Counted from the stretch's first letter, positions 1-9,196 are shown. The stretch is 32,478 bases of DNA from Falsirhodobacter sp. alg1 (GCF_000739715.2 NZ_BBJC02000005.1:1-32478), one strand, 5' to 3'. Notes: generated by a model from the letters alone, not told the origin. Numbers and translations are program-made.

Positions 1-60
1 TCGCCTACGCTATTTCGTGCGCGCGTAAGATTTGTATAAGGGACAGCCCCCGTACCGCAC

Positions 61-181
61 CAGACCTCTGCATGCGCGCCGATGAAACTTGATACGAAAG
101 CTCAGTTGGACCTGTCCAACCGGACTGAAAATTACCACGGCTTGTATACAGTGCTCGCACACAAAATGCGGCAGAGGTCTG
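61..181. promoter_or_regulatory. palindrome-rich upstream region of the GGT-like gene
   Basis: Three dyad elements are visible. An 11-bp perfect inverted repeat has arms at 61-71 (cagacctctgc) and 171-181. A 16-bp palindrome GTTGGACCTGTCCAAC lies at 105-120 (7-bp arms, 2-bp spacer). TTGTATACAG at about 141-150 contains the 8-bp palindrome TGTATACA; a second TTGTATA occurs near 33-39. Palindromes of the last two kinds resemble GntR/FadR-type operators in general form (inference). Bases 2-28 read RLRYFVRA-stop on the plus strand and may be the tail of a gene outside the window; this is too short to identify. No gene is seen in 29-371. Confidence 0.45.
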
Positions 182-371
182 CTGTGACTGCCCCCCTCAT
201 ATCCAGATTATGACAATCCTTTTGGGTCAGCGCGTCGTGAATTGGCCATCGCCTTGTAAAACTTGTGGGACCGCACTACTGCATAGCCGGAAAATCGGTG
301 CCGCAATCCGGCAGGCCGCTCCACGCAGCGCAGGATATCCGCAATCACTGCCATTCCATAAGGACGTTCGA

Positions 372-1961
372 ATGCATTTCCGCCATGATCCGCTGTATCC
401 GTCCCGCCGCTCTCCGGTTCTGGCTGATAATGTCGTTGCCACCTCACAGCCGTTGGCGACACAGGCCGGACTGCGCATTATGCAGCAGGGCGGCAATGCG
501 GTTGATGCTGCCATCGCAACTGCGGCGGCCCTGACAATCGTTGAGCCTACGGGCAACGGGCTGGGATCGGATGCATTCTGCATCCTGTGGGACGGCAAGG
601 AGCTACATGGATTGAATGCCTCTGGCCGCGCGCCTGCAGCTTGGAGCCCCGAGCGGTTTCCCGAAGGCATGCCTAAAAACGGCATCGACAGCGTTACAGT
701 ACCCGGCGCGATCAGCGCATGGATCACCCTGTCGGAACGGTTCGGCAAGCTGGATCTGTCTACGGTCCTGGCCCCTGCTATCCATTATGCCGAAAACGGG
801 TTTATCGTTTCCCCTGTCATCGCCAAACTCTGGGCAAATGCCGCCAGAACACTGGGGAATCAACCAGGGTTTGCAGACACATTCCTGCCGGATGGCCGCG
901 CACCGCTTGCGGGTGAGCGTTTCTGCAATCCCGGAGCTGCGCGCACCTTACGTGCAATTGCACAATCCGGGGGCGAGGATTTCTACGAAGGCACTATTGC
1001 GCGGGAAATCATCAGTTTCATGCAACAGCACGGCGGCACGATGACCTTGGATGATATGGCCACACATCGTGCCGATTGGTGCGGGACCATCAGCCAAGGC
1101 TTTGGTGAGACAGAGTTGCATGAAATTCCGCCCAATGGTCAGGGAATTGCCGCCCTCATGGCACTCGGGATATTGGAGCAAACGAGTATTCGGGAATACG
1201 GCCCTGATGATCTCCAGTCCATACATCTGCAGATCGAAGCCATCAAGCTCGCCTACCGTGATCTTCACGCCTATGTGGCCGATGCCGGGCATATGACTGA
1301 TGTCGACGAAAGCATGCTTCTTTCGCCTGCCTACCTGAAATCGCGGGCGGCCTTGATCGATCCGGCGCGGGCCGTTGACCATGCGGTTGGCGCGCCCAAA
1401 CGGGGCGGTACGGTTCTGCTTAATACAGCCGATGCTTCCGGCATGATGGTCAGCTTCATCCAGTCCAATTATGCTGGATTTGGGTCCGGCGTTACCATCC
1501 CCGGCTGTGGCATTTCCATGCAGAACCGGGGGGCGGGGTTCAACACCGCCATCGGCCATCCCAACTGCGTGGCGGGGGGCAAGCGGCCTTTTCATACGAT
1601 CATTCCGGGCTTTGTGATGTCCAAGGGGCAACCGGTTATGGCCTTCGGGATGATGGGAGGCCCGATTCAGGCGCAGGGCCACGTCCAGCTGTTCTTGCGT
1701 ACCCAGCTTTGGGGTCAGGATGTGCAAACGGCGGCAGACGCGCCGCGCTGGCGTATGCTGGACGGGCTGGACGTTGCCTGCGAACCGACGCTACCTGCGG
1801 ATGTCATCGAAGGGCTGCGGTCATACGGTCACAGGATCACTATAGAAACGCCCGATAACGCCTTCGGGTTTGGCGGCGCGCAACTGGTTCACCGCCTTCC
1901 GGGCGGTGGATATGCAGCAGGCTCGGATCATCGCAAGGATGGACAGGCTGCTGGATTCTGA
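372..1961 (+). CDS. gamma-glutamyltransferase family protein
   Basis: A 529-residue Ntn-hydrolase of the gamma-glutamyltransferase/acylase family. These proteins self-cleave before a catalytic Thr and transfer or hydrolyse gamma-glutamyl or related acyl amides. Residues 40-50 carry the GGNAVDAAIAT motif typical of the large subunit. Thr347 in GGTVLLNTAD aligns with the nucleophile at the start of the small subunit. The usual TTH at the cleavage site is replaced by TVL, so the protein is a divergent member, like the cytoplasmic YwrD type. I see no signal peptide. The start at 372 is preferred over upstream in-frame codons because AAGGA lies 8 bases before it and family similarity begins soon after. 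The gene is convergent with the FAH-family gene and separated from it by a terminator hairpin. The substrate cannot be told from sequence; glutathione is not assured. Confidence 0.85.
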   Translation: MHFRHDPLYPSRRSPVLADNVVATSQPLATQAGLRIMQQGGNAVDAAIATAAALTIVEPTGNGLGSDAFCILWDGKELHGLNASGRAPAAWSPERFPEGMPKNGIDSVTVPGAISAWITLSERFGKLDLSTVLAPAIHYAENGFIVSPVIAKLWANAARTLGNQPGFADTFLPDGRAPLAGERFCNPGAARTLRAIAQSGGEDFYEGTIAREIISFMQQHGGTMTLDDMATHRADWCGTISQGFGETELHEIPPNGQGIAALMALGILEQTSIREYGPDDLQSIHLQIEAIKLAYRDLHAYVADAGHMTDVDESMLLSPAYLKSRAALIDPARAVDHAVGAPKRGGTVLLNTADASGMMVSFIQSNYAGFGSGVTIPGCGISMQNRGAGFNTAIGHPNCVAGGKRPFHTIIPGFVMSKGQPVMAFGMMGGPIQAQGHVQLFLRTQLWGQDVQTAADAPRWRMLDGLDVACEPTLPADVIEGLRSYGHRITIETPDNAFGFGGAQLVHRLPGGGYAAGSDHRKDGQAAGF

Positions 1962-1985
1962 CCTTCCATGCGTATCATCAAGACA

Positions 1986-2021
1986 TCGGACATCAGGAAG
2001 CCCGGGCTGCCTGATGTCCGA
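1986..2021. terminator. bidirectional hairpin terminator
   Basis: Perfect 12-bp arms (1986-1997 and 2010-2021, core CGGACATCAGG) enclose a 12-base loop that itself contains the palindrome AGCCCGGGCT. It sits between the stop codons of two convergent genes (1961 and 2030). There is no clear T-tract on either side, so termination strength is inferred. Confidence 0.6.
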
Positions 2022-2029
2022 AGAGCCCG

Positions 2030-2737
2030 TCAGATAACAGCCACTTTCAAAGTGCCTACATTTGCAACGTGGGCCTCCATAACCTGACCTTTGCTAACAG
2101 GGCCTACGCCAGCCGGTGTACCTGCAAAAATCAGATCTCCTGGTGCAAGAACGAAATACTCCGAGAGATAAGAGATCATTTCTGGCGTTTTCCAGATCAT
2201 CTGGTTCAGATCCCCGGATTGCTTCCGTTCCCCATCAACCGCCAGCCAGATATCCCCCTCAGCCGGATGGCCGATTTCAGACGCAGGAACAAGCGCGGAG
2301 CATGGGGCCGAATGTTCGAAGGCCTTACCAATTTCCCATGGCCGGCGCATCTCCTTGGCTTCGGCCTGCAGATCACGGCGCGTCATATCCAGCCCGACAC
2401 CATAGCCGAATACATGGCCAAGCGCTTCATCCGGGGCGATATTCGCGCCCCCCTTTCCCAAGGCGATAACCATTTCCACCTCGAAATGCAGATCAGCGGT
2501 TTTTGGCGGATAAGGAAGGTCCTGCCCCTCGAGCAGGATATTGTCGGGGTTCTTCTGAAAGAAGAACGGCGGTTCGCGGTCCGGGTCATGCCCCATTTCC
2601 ACGGCATGAGCGGCAAAATTGCGCCCGATGCAATAGATGCGCCGAACGGGAAACAGTGCATCACTGCCTGCCACAGGAATGAGAACCGGTTGGGGCGGCG
2701 GAAGGACATAATCAGTGCGTTTGCTATCAAGAGCCAA
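2030..2737 (-). CDS. fumarylacetoacetate hydrolase family acylpyruvase
   Basis: A 235-residue member of the FAH superfamily, which cleaves C-C bonds in acylpyruvates using a divalent metal. The fold signature GRNFAAHAVEMG is at residues 39-50. The metal-binding residues are visible as E86 and E88 in HFEVEMV and D117 in GVGLDMTRRD. Length and motifs fit the short bacterial type that includes fumarylpyruvate hydrolases of gentisate breakdown. The start is TTG at 2737: AAGGA lies about 8 bases upstream and no suitable in-frame ATG precedes the conserved core. It diverges from a GntR/FCD regulator over a 141-bp gap with an operator-like repeat, so it is likely a target of that regulator (inference). 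FAH-family substrates are hard to predict, so I name no pathway. Confidence 0.85.
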   Translation of the reverse strand: MALDSKRTDYVLPPPQPVLIPVAGSDALFPVRRIYCIGRNFAAHAVEMGHDPDREPPFFFQKNPDNILLEGQDLPYPPKTADLHFEVEMVIALGKGGANIAPDEALGHVFGYGVGLDMTRRDLQAEAKEMRRPWEIGKAFEHSAPCSALVPASEIGHPAEGDIWLAVDGERKQSGDLNQMIWKTPEMISYLSEYFVLAPGDLIFAGTPAGVGPVSKGQVMEAHVANVGTLKVAVI

Positions 2738-2777
2738 GACCGGATTCCTTATCCAATATTACCTTATGACCAATGCT

Positions 2778-2797
2778 AACCAATATTATCATTGGTT
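2778..2797. promoter_or_regulatory. putative GntR-type operator
   Basis: Perfect inverted repeat AACCAAT-6-ATTGGTT between the divergent FAH gene and the GntR-family regulator. A near-perfect outer repeat flanks it (TGACCAATG at 2767-2775 against CAATGGTCA at 2798-2806, one mismatch). CCAATATTA is also directly repeated at 2753-2761 and 2780-2788. The position suggests autoregulation and control of the FAH gene; binding is inferred. Confidence 0.5.
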
Positions 2798-2878
2798 CAA
2801 TGGTCAGATCGAAAGATTGATTCAATACGCTTTTTCCCATTAGAATGGGATGTCCCTGCTATCTGTTTTGGAAGCCCT

Positions 2879-3592
2879 ATGGATAATGATCCGAACCCGG
2901 CAGGCAAATCATTCGGGTCTGATGGAAATGCTGCCTATACGCAACTTCAGGCGTTTCTGGCGCAATTCGACGCCGGTGTAGAGGGCAGGCTGCCCCCCGA
3001 ACGTGACCTTTGCCAGATGTTGGGGGTGTCGCGCGGGGCCTTGCGAAAGGCTCTGGCCCAAGCCGAGGCGCAGGGTCGCATCTGGCGGCATGTTGGAAAG
3101 GGAACGTTCTTCGGTCCAAGATCTGCCGCAGAGGAAACAGAACAGTCCGGTATCGCACTGCTGGCAAGCCCGATTGAGGTATTGCGTGCCAGATTGTTGC
3201 TGGAACCCATGCTGGCCAGAGAGGCCGCGCTTCATGCATCAGTGGCGGACATACAGGAAATGACCACCAGTCTGCAAAACGGACAGCGTGCAGATAGCTG
3301 GCGACAGTACGAAACATGGGATAACCGGTTTCACCGCGCAATCGCCAATGGGACCCGCAACCGCGTTCTGCTGATGATGTTCGACAATCTGAACAACGTA
3401 CGGCGGACAATGGCGTGGGCAAGACAAAGAGCAAACCCTGACGGACCACCGCCGGATCACCACAGCTTTGCCGAACACGCCCGCATCGTCGCCGCTATCG
3501 GAGCAAGAAATCCGGCAAAAAGTGAAAAGGCGATGCGGGATCATCTGGAGACGGTGACCCGAAAGCTGCTGCATCCCGAAACGGAGATGTGA
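2879..3592 (+). CDS. GntR family (FadR/FCD subfamily) transcriptional regulator
   Basis: A 237-residue regulator. Residues about 18-80 form the GntR winged helix, with the classic LPPERDLCQMLGVSRGALRKA segment split as helix-turn-helix and a wing ending in GKGTFFG. Residues about 95-230 are an FCD ligand domain; DNRFHRA, EHARIV and RDHLE supply the Asp/His residues that usually bind a metal and a carboxylate ligand. The start at 2879 has GGA about 8 bases upstream; a longer reading from 2792 would translate through the operator and is unlikely. It diverges from the FAH gene and precedes the importer operon by 167 bp in the same direction, so it may control either or both. The ligand is unknown. 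Confidence 0.88.
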   Translation: MDNDPNPAGKSFGSDGNAAYTQLQAFLAQFDAGVEGRLPPERDLCQMLGVSRGALRKALAQAEAQGRIWRHVGKGTFFGPRSAAEETEQSGIALLASPIEVLRARLLLEPMLAREAALHASVADIQEMTTSLQNGQRADSWRQYETWDNRFHRAIANGTRNRVLLMMFDNLNNVRRTMAWARQRANPDGPPPDHHSFAEHARIVAAIGARNPAKSEKAMRDHLETVTRKLLHPETEM

Positions 3593-3759
3593 TCTTTCCG
3601 GCTCGAAACTGCGGCACGGATTGACCGGATAACGATACCGCAACAACCACCCTGCTTGGCTGACATAAAACCTTGGCCGTCGTGTCGTCAAACTTTCAAG
3701 AACGATACGCAGTGTGCGCCTCAGAATTGGGCCACAGCGCCCCGCCTGAGGGAAAAATC

Positions 3760-5391
3760 ATGCACTTTACACGTCGCCATACACTGGGCCTGATGGGCGC
3801 AGCTGCCGGAACACTGATCCTGCCGCGTGGCATGCGCGCGCAAGGAAGCCGCAGATCGATCACGATCGCGGTGCAGAAAATCACGATCAACGGCACATTG
3901 GATATCTGGAACGAACAGTCCAACGTCGCCGAGCGCGTGATGCTGCCAAACCTGTGGGAAGGCCTGATCCTGCGCAACTGGATGGGCGATCAAGGCCCCC
4001 TGCCCGGCCTTGCTACAGAGTGGAAGCGGATTGACGATCGCACCATGGAGCTGAAGCTGCGGCAAGGTGTGCGTTTCCACAATGGTGACGAGCTGACCGC
4101 TGAGGATGTGGTTTTCTCCTTCTCCGACGAACGCCTGTTCGGAGGCAGCGAGCCTGCCGGGGGCAAGACGCTCTATGCCGAAAATTTCCGCCCCGATAAT
4201 GCGAAACAATTGCCGGCCAACATCCCCGGTGTTGCGCGTCGCATCTGGCCGGCCCTGCGCGGTGTGGAAGCGGTGGACAAATATACCGTCCGCTTCGTCA
4301 ACGCCACGCCCGACGTCACGATGGAAGGCCGCCTTTATTCCAGCGGTTCGCAAATCACGAACAAACGTGCATGGGATGAGGCGGGCAGTTATGCCGAATG
4401 GGCCTCGAAGCCCGTTACCACAGGCCCCTACCGCGTCGCCGATTTCCGCCCCGATGTATCCCTGACCCTCGAAGCCTTTGATGATTACTGGGGTGGTACA
4501 CCGCCGCTGCAGCAGATCCGCTTTGTCGAGGTGCCCGAGGTTGCAAGCCGCGTGAACGGCCTGCTGTCGGGTGAATACGATTTTGCCTGCGACCTGCCGC
4601 CGGACCAGATCGGCGCTGTAGCCAATGCGCCGGGGCTCGAGGTGCAATCCTCGACCATCTGGAACCACCGGATTTCGGTTTTCAACAAGCAGAACGAGAT
4701 TCTGGCAGATGCGCGTGTCCGTCAGGCCATGACACATGCAATCGATCGCAATGCCATCACGAAGGCGCTGTGGGATGACCAGACCGTCGTTCCCGCAGGT
4801 CTGCAATTCGATAGCTTCAAGACATCCGACATGTTCATCGAAGGATGGACCGTGCCCGAATTCAATCCGGCCCGCGCCCGTGAACTCTTGGCTGCGGCCG
4901 GCTACAAGGGCGATGCAATCCCCTATCGTTTGCTGAACAACTACTACACCAACCAGACGCCCACCGCGATGATCATGGTGGAGATGTGGAAGCAGGTCGG
5001 CCTGAACGTGGAAATCGAGATGCGCGAAAACTGGGCGCAGATCCACGAAAACAGCGGCGTGAAAGGGGTCCGCGACTGGTCCGCCTCAAACACCATCAAC
5101 GACCCGATTACACCGATGGTCGTGCAGTTCGGCCCGAACGGTGAGGTGCAGCAGAACCGCGACTACTGGAATGACGAGGTAAACCAGATGTCGGTCATCA
5201 TGGAAACCTCCACGAACCATGCCGAACGCAAGCGGGCCTTTGCACGGATGCTGGAAATCACCGAACGCGAGGACCCGGCCTATCAGGTTCTGCACCAGAA
5301 CGCGGTTTTCACCGGCATGAAATCCGAACTCAACTGGAAGGCAGCACCCGCCTTCGCAATGGATTTCCGCTCCGGCAACTGGAACGTCTGA
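3760..5391 (+). CDS. ABC transporter substrate-binding protein, SBP_bac_5 (Opp/Dpp) family
   Basis: A 543-residue periplasmic binding protein of the family that recognises peptides, nickel, and also opines and oligosaccharide-like ligands. The N-terminus MHFTRRHTLGLMGAAAG is a twin-arginine (Tat) signal, with probable cleavage after GMRAQ. The family signature is seen in GVRFHNGDELTAEDVVFS. The start at 3760 has GAGGGA 6-7 bases upstream; an upstream in-frame TTG at 3673 would place the signal peptide internally and is rejected. It is first in an operon followed by two ATPases, two permeases, a GDPD and a TIM-barrel protein. A stem-loop follows its stop and may raise its level over that of the downstream genes. 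The ligand is inferred only from neighbours: possibly a phosphodiester-containing compound. Confidence 0.9.
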   Translation: MHFTRRHTLGLMGAAAGTLILPRGMRAQGSRRSITIAVQKITINGTLDIWNEQSNVAERVMLPNLWEGLILRNWMGDQGPLPGLATEWKRIDDRTMELKLRQGVRFHNGDELTAEDVVFSFSDERLFGGSEPAGGKTLYAENFRPDNAKQLPANIPGVARRIWPALRGVEAVDKYTVRFVNATPDVTMEGRLYSSGSQITNKRAWDEAGSYAEWASKPVTTGPYRVADFRPDVSLTLEAFDDYWGGTPPLQQIRFVEVPEVASRVNGLLSGEYDFACDLPPDQIGAVANAPGLEVQSSTIWNHRISVFNKQNEILADARVRQAMTHAIDRNAITKALWDDQTVVPAGLQFDSFKTSDMFIEGWTVPEFNPARARELLAAAGYKGDAIPYRLLNNYYTNQTPTAMIMVEMWKQVGLNVEIEMRENWAQIHENSGVKGVRDWSASNTINDPITPMVVQFGPNGEVQQNRDYWNDEVNQMSVIMETSTNHAERKRAFARMLEITEREDPAYQVLHQNAVFTGMKSELNWKAAPAFAMDFRSGNWNV

Positions 5392-5399
5392 TCCCCCTT

Positions 5400-5424
5400 G
5401 GCGCGGCGGTATTCCTGCCGCGCC
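5400..5424 (+). repeat. intercistronic stem-loop after the binding-protein gene
   Basis: Perfect 8-bp arms GGCGCGGC (5400-5407) and GCCGCGCC (5417-5424) with a 9-base loop, 9 bases after the binding-protein stop and 21 bases before the first ATPase start. There is no T-tract. Hairpins at this place in ABC importer operons commonly stabilise the upstream mRNA or partly terminate transcription; that role is inferred here. Confidence 0.5.
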
Positions 5425-5444
5425 TGAATTTGCAGGAATACCGA

Positions 5445-6428
5445 ATGACCCTTGTCCGTATCCGCGATCTGCGCGTCGCCTTTGATGGCGTGCCCGTACT
5501 CCACGGGATCAACCTTGATATCAGCGCCGGAGAAACGGTGGGTTTGGTTGGGGAGTCCGGATGCGGAAAATCGGTGACCTGGCTTGCCGCACTGGGGCTT
5601 TTGCCAGCCAAGGCCCGGATTACCGGAACGGTGGAAACCGCAGGCAGCGATCTGGTCAGCGGCGGACGCAGCGTACTTGAAACCATACGCGGTGGTCGGA
5701 TCGCAATGATATTCCAAGACCCGTCATCGGCGTTGAACCCCGTGCGTCGTGTAGGGCAGCAGATCGCGGAGGCGCTGCGCCTCCATCGCGGACTGCGTGG
5801 GGCGGCAGCCCGCGCCGAAGCCATCAGCCTGCTGGACCGTGTGGGCATCCCGGACGCGGCCCGACGGCTGGACCTCTATCCGCATGAATTTTCCGGTGGC
5901 CAGTGCCAACGTGTCATGATCGCGATGGCGCTTGCAGGGCAACCCGATCTATTGATTGCCGATGAACCCACCACCGCGCTTGACGCCACGATTCAGGCCC
6001 AGATCCTTGCGTTGCTGACCGAAGTGCAGCGTGAAACCGGCATGGCGATGGTGTTCATCAGTCATGATCTGGGCGCGGTCGGGGCGGTATGCGATCGGGT
6101 TGCGGTGATGTATGCCGGCCGCATCGTAGAGGAAGCGCGGCGCGAACCCCTGTTTGCCGCACCGCGACACCCCTATACCCGCGGATTGTTTGACGCGATC
6201 CCACGGCTTGACGGTCCCCGCAGTCGATTGGTCCCCATTCCGGGCACCGTGCCCGATCCAAAAAATACCCCGGCGGGATGTGCCTTTTCGCCGCGCTGTG
6301 CCCGTGCCACATCCCTCTGCGCAAGTGAACGCCCAACATTATTGCCCCAATCCGACGGGCGGGCATTGGCCTGTTTCCACCCCGTCCCCGCAGCCACGCT
6401 CGTTTCTCGCGAAGGGGTGTTCGCATGA
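5445..6428 (+). CDS. ABC transporter ATP-binding protein (OppD/DppD type)
   Basis: A 327-residue nucleotide-binding subunit that powers the importer on the cytoplasmic face. Walker A is [11 protein letters not shown] (33-43), the Q-loop FQDP (90-93), the signature FSGGQ (149-153, a variant of LSGGQ) and Walker B LLIADE (169-174). The C-terminal oligopeptide-transporter extension with a CAFSPRC motif is present, typical of OppD/OppF. The start at 5445 has AGGA 7 bases upstream; a TTG 15 bases earlier would overlap this site. The stop overlaps the next ATPase start by ATGA, indicating translational coupling. Confidence 0.92.
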   Translation: MTLVRIRDLRVAFDGVPVLHGINLDISAGETVGLVGESGCGKSVTWLAALGLLPAKARITGTVETAGSDLVSGGRSVLETIRGGRIAMIFQDPSSALNPVRRVGQQIAEALRLHRGLRGAAARAEAISLLDRVGIPDAARRLDLYPHEFSGGQCQRVMIAMALAGQPDLLIADEPTTALDATIQAQILALLTEVQRETGMAMVFISHDLGAVGAVCDRVAVMYAGRIVEEARREPLFAAPRHPYTRGLFDAIPRLDGPRSRLVPIPGTVPDPKNTPAGCAFSPRCARATSLCASERPTLLPQSDGRALACFHPVPAATLVSREGVFA

Positions 6429-7384
6429 TGCTTCTGGAAGCGCACGGGTTGGTTCGCACCTATCTGACACGAAAAAGCATGTTTACCCCCCCCGAGGCCG
6501 TTCGCGCGGTGGACGGCGTGGATCTGGTGCTCGCTCCGGGCGAAGCACTCGGGCTGGTTGGCGAAAGCGGATCGGGAAAATCGACCTTGGGCAGAATGCT
6601 TCTAGGGATCGATCCACCTGACGCGGGTGAAATCCGCTTCAACGGCGCGCCCATGCCCGCATTGGGTACCGCAAGCTGGCGCAAATTGCGGGCGCAGATG
6701 CAGATGGTGTTTCAGGATCCGCTGGCGGCTTTGGACAGGCGCCTGCCCATAGCCGAACAGATTGCCGAACCGCTGGCAATCCACGGGATCGGCACCGCCT
6801 CGGAGCGCAACGACCGTGCCAGATCGTTGATGGCACAGGTGGGCCTTCGGGTTGATCAGGCAGGCCGATTTCCGCACGAACTATCTGGAGGACAACGCCA
6901 GCGCGTGGTGATTGCACGGGCGCTGGCCACCAGCCCCCGGTTATTGGTGTGTGACGAACCTGTCTCGGCGCTTGATGTGTCCATTCAGGCGCAGGTGGTC
7001 AATTTGCTGCGCGACCTACAGGACCGGCATGGCATTGCCATGGTCTTCATCAGTCACGACCTGAAGGTAGTCCGCAATATCTGCGACCGTGTCGCCGTCA
7101 TGTATCTGGGGCGCATCGTAGAGGAGGCGTCATCCGATGACATATTCTCTAGCCCACGCCATCCCTATACCCGTGCGTTGGCGGCATCCGTACCGATCCC
7201 GGGGGCCCGGCTGGATCCGAGCACGCTACTACAGGGGGAGCCGCCCAATCCGGCACGTCGGCCAGAGGGCTGTGCCTTTCACCCGCGTTGCACGTTGATG
7301 CGGCCGGGTTGCGCGGGCGCGGTACCCCGGCTTTTGCCGACTACACCTACCCGACGCAGCGCCTGTCCGGTCGTAGCGGCCTGA
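6425..7384 (+). CDS. ABC transporter ATP-binding protein (OppF/DppF type)
   Basis: A 319-residue second ATPase, expected to form a heterodimer with the preceding one. Walker A GESGSGKST is at 46-54, the Q-loop FQDP at 96-99, LSGGQ at 153-157 and Walker B LLVCDE at 173-178. It ends with the same Cys-containing C-terminal extension (CAFHPRC). Its start shares the ATGA overlap with the upstream gene. A canonical signature here against the FSGGQ variant in the partner suggests the two ATP sites may not be equivalent (inference). Confidence 0.92.
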   Translation: MMLLEAHGLVRTYLTRKSMFTPPEAVRAVDGVDLVLAPGEALGLVGESGSGKSTLGRMLLGIDPPDAGEIRFNGAPMPALGTASWRKLRAQMQMVFQDPLAALDRRLPIAEQIAEPLAIHGIGTASERNDRARSLMAQVGLRVDQAGRFPHELSGGQRQRVVIARALATSPRLLVCDEPVSALDVSIQAQVVNLLRDLQDRHGIAMVFISHDLKVVRNICDRVAVMYLGRIVEEASSDDIFSSPRHPYTRALAASVPIPGARLDPSTLLQGEPPNPARRPEGCAFHPRCTLMRPGCAGAVPRLLPTTPTRRSACPVVAA

Positions 7385-7404
7385 CCCCTATTCGGAATGA
7401 TCCC

Positions 7405-8334
7405 ATGATTTCCTTTGTTCTGATCCGCCTGCTTCGCGCCGTTCTGACCGTATTGCTGGTGATGACCTTTGCATTCTTCGTTCTGCGCCTTTCGGGTGAT
7501 CCGGCGTTGATCATGCTGGGGCCCGACGCCCCGACCGAAGCCGTGGCGGCTTTTCGTGCGGCATGGGGACTGGATGATCCGTTATGGCGCCAGTACCTGT
7601 CATATCTACATGGGATTGTGACCCTTGATTTCGGCGTTTCCATGCGGGACAGATCGCCCGCGCTGGATCTGGTGCTGGAACGCATTCCAGCGACGTTGGC
7701 CCTGACCATTCCTGCATTGATCCTGAAAGTCGCCATCGGCATTCCGGCAGGTGTCTATGCTGCCTTGCACCGTCAATCGATTGCGGACAGGGGTGTGATC
7801 CTGCTGTCGGTCATGGGCTTTACCCTGCCATCCTTCGTACTGGGGCTGTTGCTGGTTCTGGTGTTTGCCGTGCAGCTTGGCTGGTTTCCTTCAGGCGGCC
7901 AGGATAGCTGGCGGCACGCGGTTCTACCGGTCCTGACGCTCTCTATCGGTGGCATCGGTATCCTTGCCCGGTTTTCACGCTCTGCCATGATCGAGGTGCT
8001 GGGCCAGCCCTATATCCGAACCGCCCTTGCCAAAGGCGTAAGCTGGCGGGATGTGGTCTGGAAACACGCGCTGCCCAATGCATCGGTACCCATCGTCACA
8101 ATCATCGGTTTCATGATTGGCTCGCTTGTTGCAGGGGCCGTGGTGGTTGAAAGCATCTTTTCCTGGCCGGGCGTGGGAAGGCTGCTGATCGTATCGGTCG
8201 CGAACCGTGATCTGGCCGTGGTGCAGGCCATTCTGATGGTCATCGCGGCCACCATGGTGCTGGCAAATCTATGTGTCGACATTGCCTATGGCCTGCTGGA
8301 CCCGCGTTTGCGCGCCCGGACCACTGCCGCTTGA
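7405..8334 (+). CDS. ABC transporter permease (OppB/DppB type)
   Basis: A 309-residue inner-membrane permease. The N-terminus (FVLIRLLRAVLTVLLVMTFA) forms the first membrane helix, followed by the periplasmic segment with LGPDAPTEAV and five further hydrophobic segments, the usual OppB plan. The cytoplasmic EAA-type loop that contacts the ATPases is near ALAKGVSWRDVVWKHALPNA. The start at 7405, 20 bases after the previous stop, has GGA upstream; a longer in-frame reading from 7288 would overlap the ATPase gene by about 100 bases and adds no membrane sequence. Confidence 0.9.
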   Translation: MISFVLIRLLRAVLTVLLVMTFAFFVLRLSGDPALIMLGPDAPTEAVAAFRAAWGLDDPLWRQYLSYLHGIVTLDFGVSMRDRSPALDLVLERIPATLALTIPALILKVAIGIPAGVYAALHRQSIADRGVILLSVMGFTLPSFVLGLLLVLVFAVQLGWFPSGGQDSWRHAVLPVLTLSIGGIGILARFSRSAMIEVLGQPYIRTALAKGVSWRDVVWKHALPNASVPIVTIIGFMIGSLVAGAVVVESIFSWPGVGRLLIVSVANRDLAVVQAILMVIAATMVLANLCVDIAYGLLDPRLRARTTAA

Positions 8335-8344
8335 GGAGCATATC

Positions 8345-9196
8345 ATGACTGCAATTCCCCGACTGATACGCCTTCCGCGTGCCATGCCCCGTATGCCGAT
8401 CCTTGTATCGGTGGCCGCCATATGGCTGCTGGCGATGATCATCATCGCATTCGGGTCGGATATCCTGCGCCCCTATGACATTACGCAGATGGACCTATCA
8501 GCCAGGCTGTCGGCCCCCGGTACTGCCGGGCATTGGCTGGGCACCGACGAACTGGGCCGTGATGTGCTGTCACGTCTGCTGCAATCCATACGCGTCTCGC
8601 TTCTGATCGCCTTTGGCGCCACGATTCTTTCCGCGGTCTTCGGTACGACACTGGGGTTTCTGGCTGCGCAGTTTCGCGGCGGCGTGGAACACACGATTCT
8701 GGTCCTGGCCGATTTTCAGGCGGCACTGCCGTTTCTCATCCTTGCATTGGCGGTCCTTGCCTTCTTTGGCAGCTCCATGACATTGCTTGTATGTCTGATG
8801 GGGTTCTACGGCTGGGAACGCTACGCGCGGATTGCGCGCGGATTGGCCATCTCTGCCGGCGCACAGGGATATGCCTCGGCCGTGGTGCAACTGGGTGCGC
8901 GGCCATCGCGCGTCTATCTGCGCCACATTCTGCCGAATGTCGCCTCCACCCTTATCGTATCCATGACCCTGACATTCCCCGAAGTCATTCTTATGGAAAG
9001 CGGGCTTTCGTTTCTGGGGCTTGGCGTGCAACCCCCGGAAAGCTCGCTCGGAAACATGGTTGGTTTCGGACGCGATTACCTCACGCGCGCACCATGGATC
9101 ATGCTGGCGCCGGCTTTTGTCATCATGCTGACAACCCTCGCCATTTCGCTCTGCGGGGATTGGTTGCGCGATCGCCTTGATCCTACCCTTCGTTAA
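8345..9196 (+). CDS. ABC transporter permease (OppC/DppC type)
   Basis: A 283-residue partner permease. It has an N-terminal membrane helix, the OppC hallmark HWLGTDELGRDVLSRLL (about residues 60-80), and an EAA-type loop around ARPSRVYLRHILPNVASTL. The start at 8345 is 10 bases after the preceding stop and follows GAGGAG. It ends 9 bases before the phosphodiesterase gene. With the other permease it would form the channel of the importer. Confidence 0.9.
   Translation: MTAIPRLIRLPRAMPRMPILVSVAAIWLLAMIIIAFGSDILRPYDITQMDLSARLSAPGTAGHWLGTDELGRDVLSRLLQSIRVSLLIAFGATILSAVFGTTLGFLAAQFRGGVEHTILVLADFQAALPFLILALAVLAFFGSSMTLLVCLMGFYGWERYARIARGLAISAGAQGYASAVVQLGARPSRVYLRHILPNVASTLIVSMTLTFPEVILMESGLSFLGLGVQPPESSLGNMVGFGRDYLTRAPWIMLAPAFVIMLTTLAISLCGDWLRDRLDPTLR

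Noticed and set aside
3721-5046. Long open frame (441 codons) on the minus strand opposite the binding-protein gene
   Set aside because: It mirrors a well-supported gene, has no recognisable domain or ribosome site, and such shadow frames are common at this GC content.
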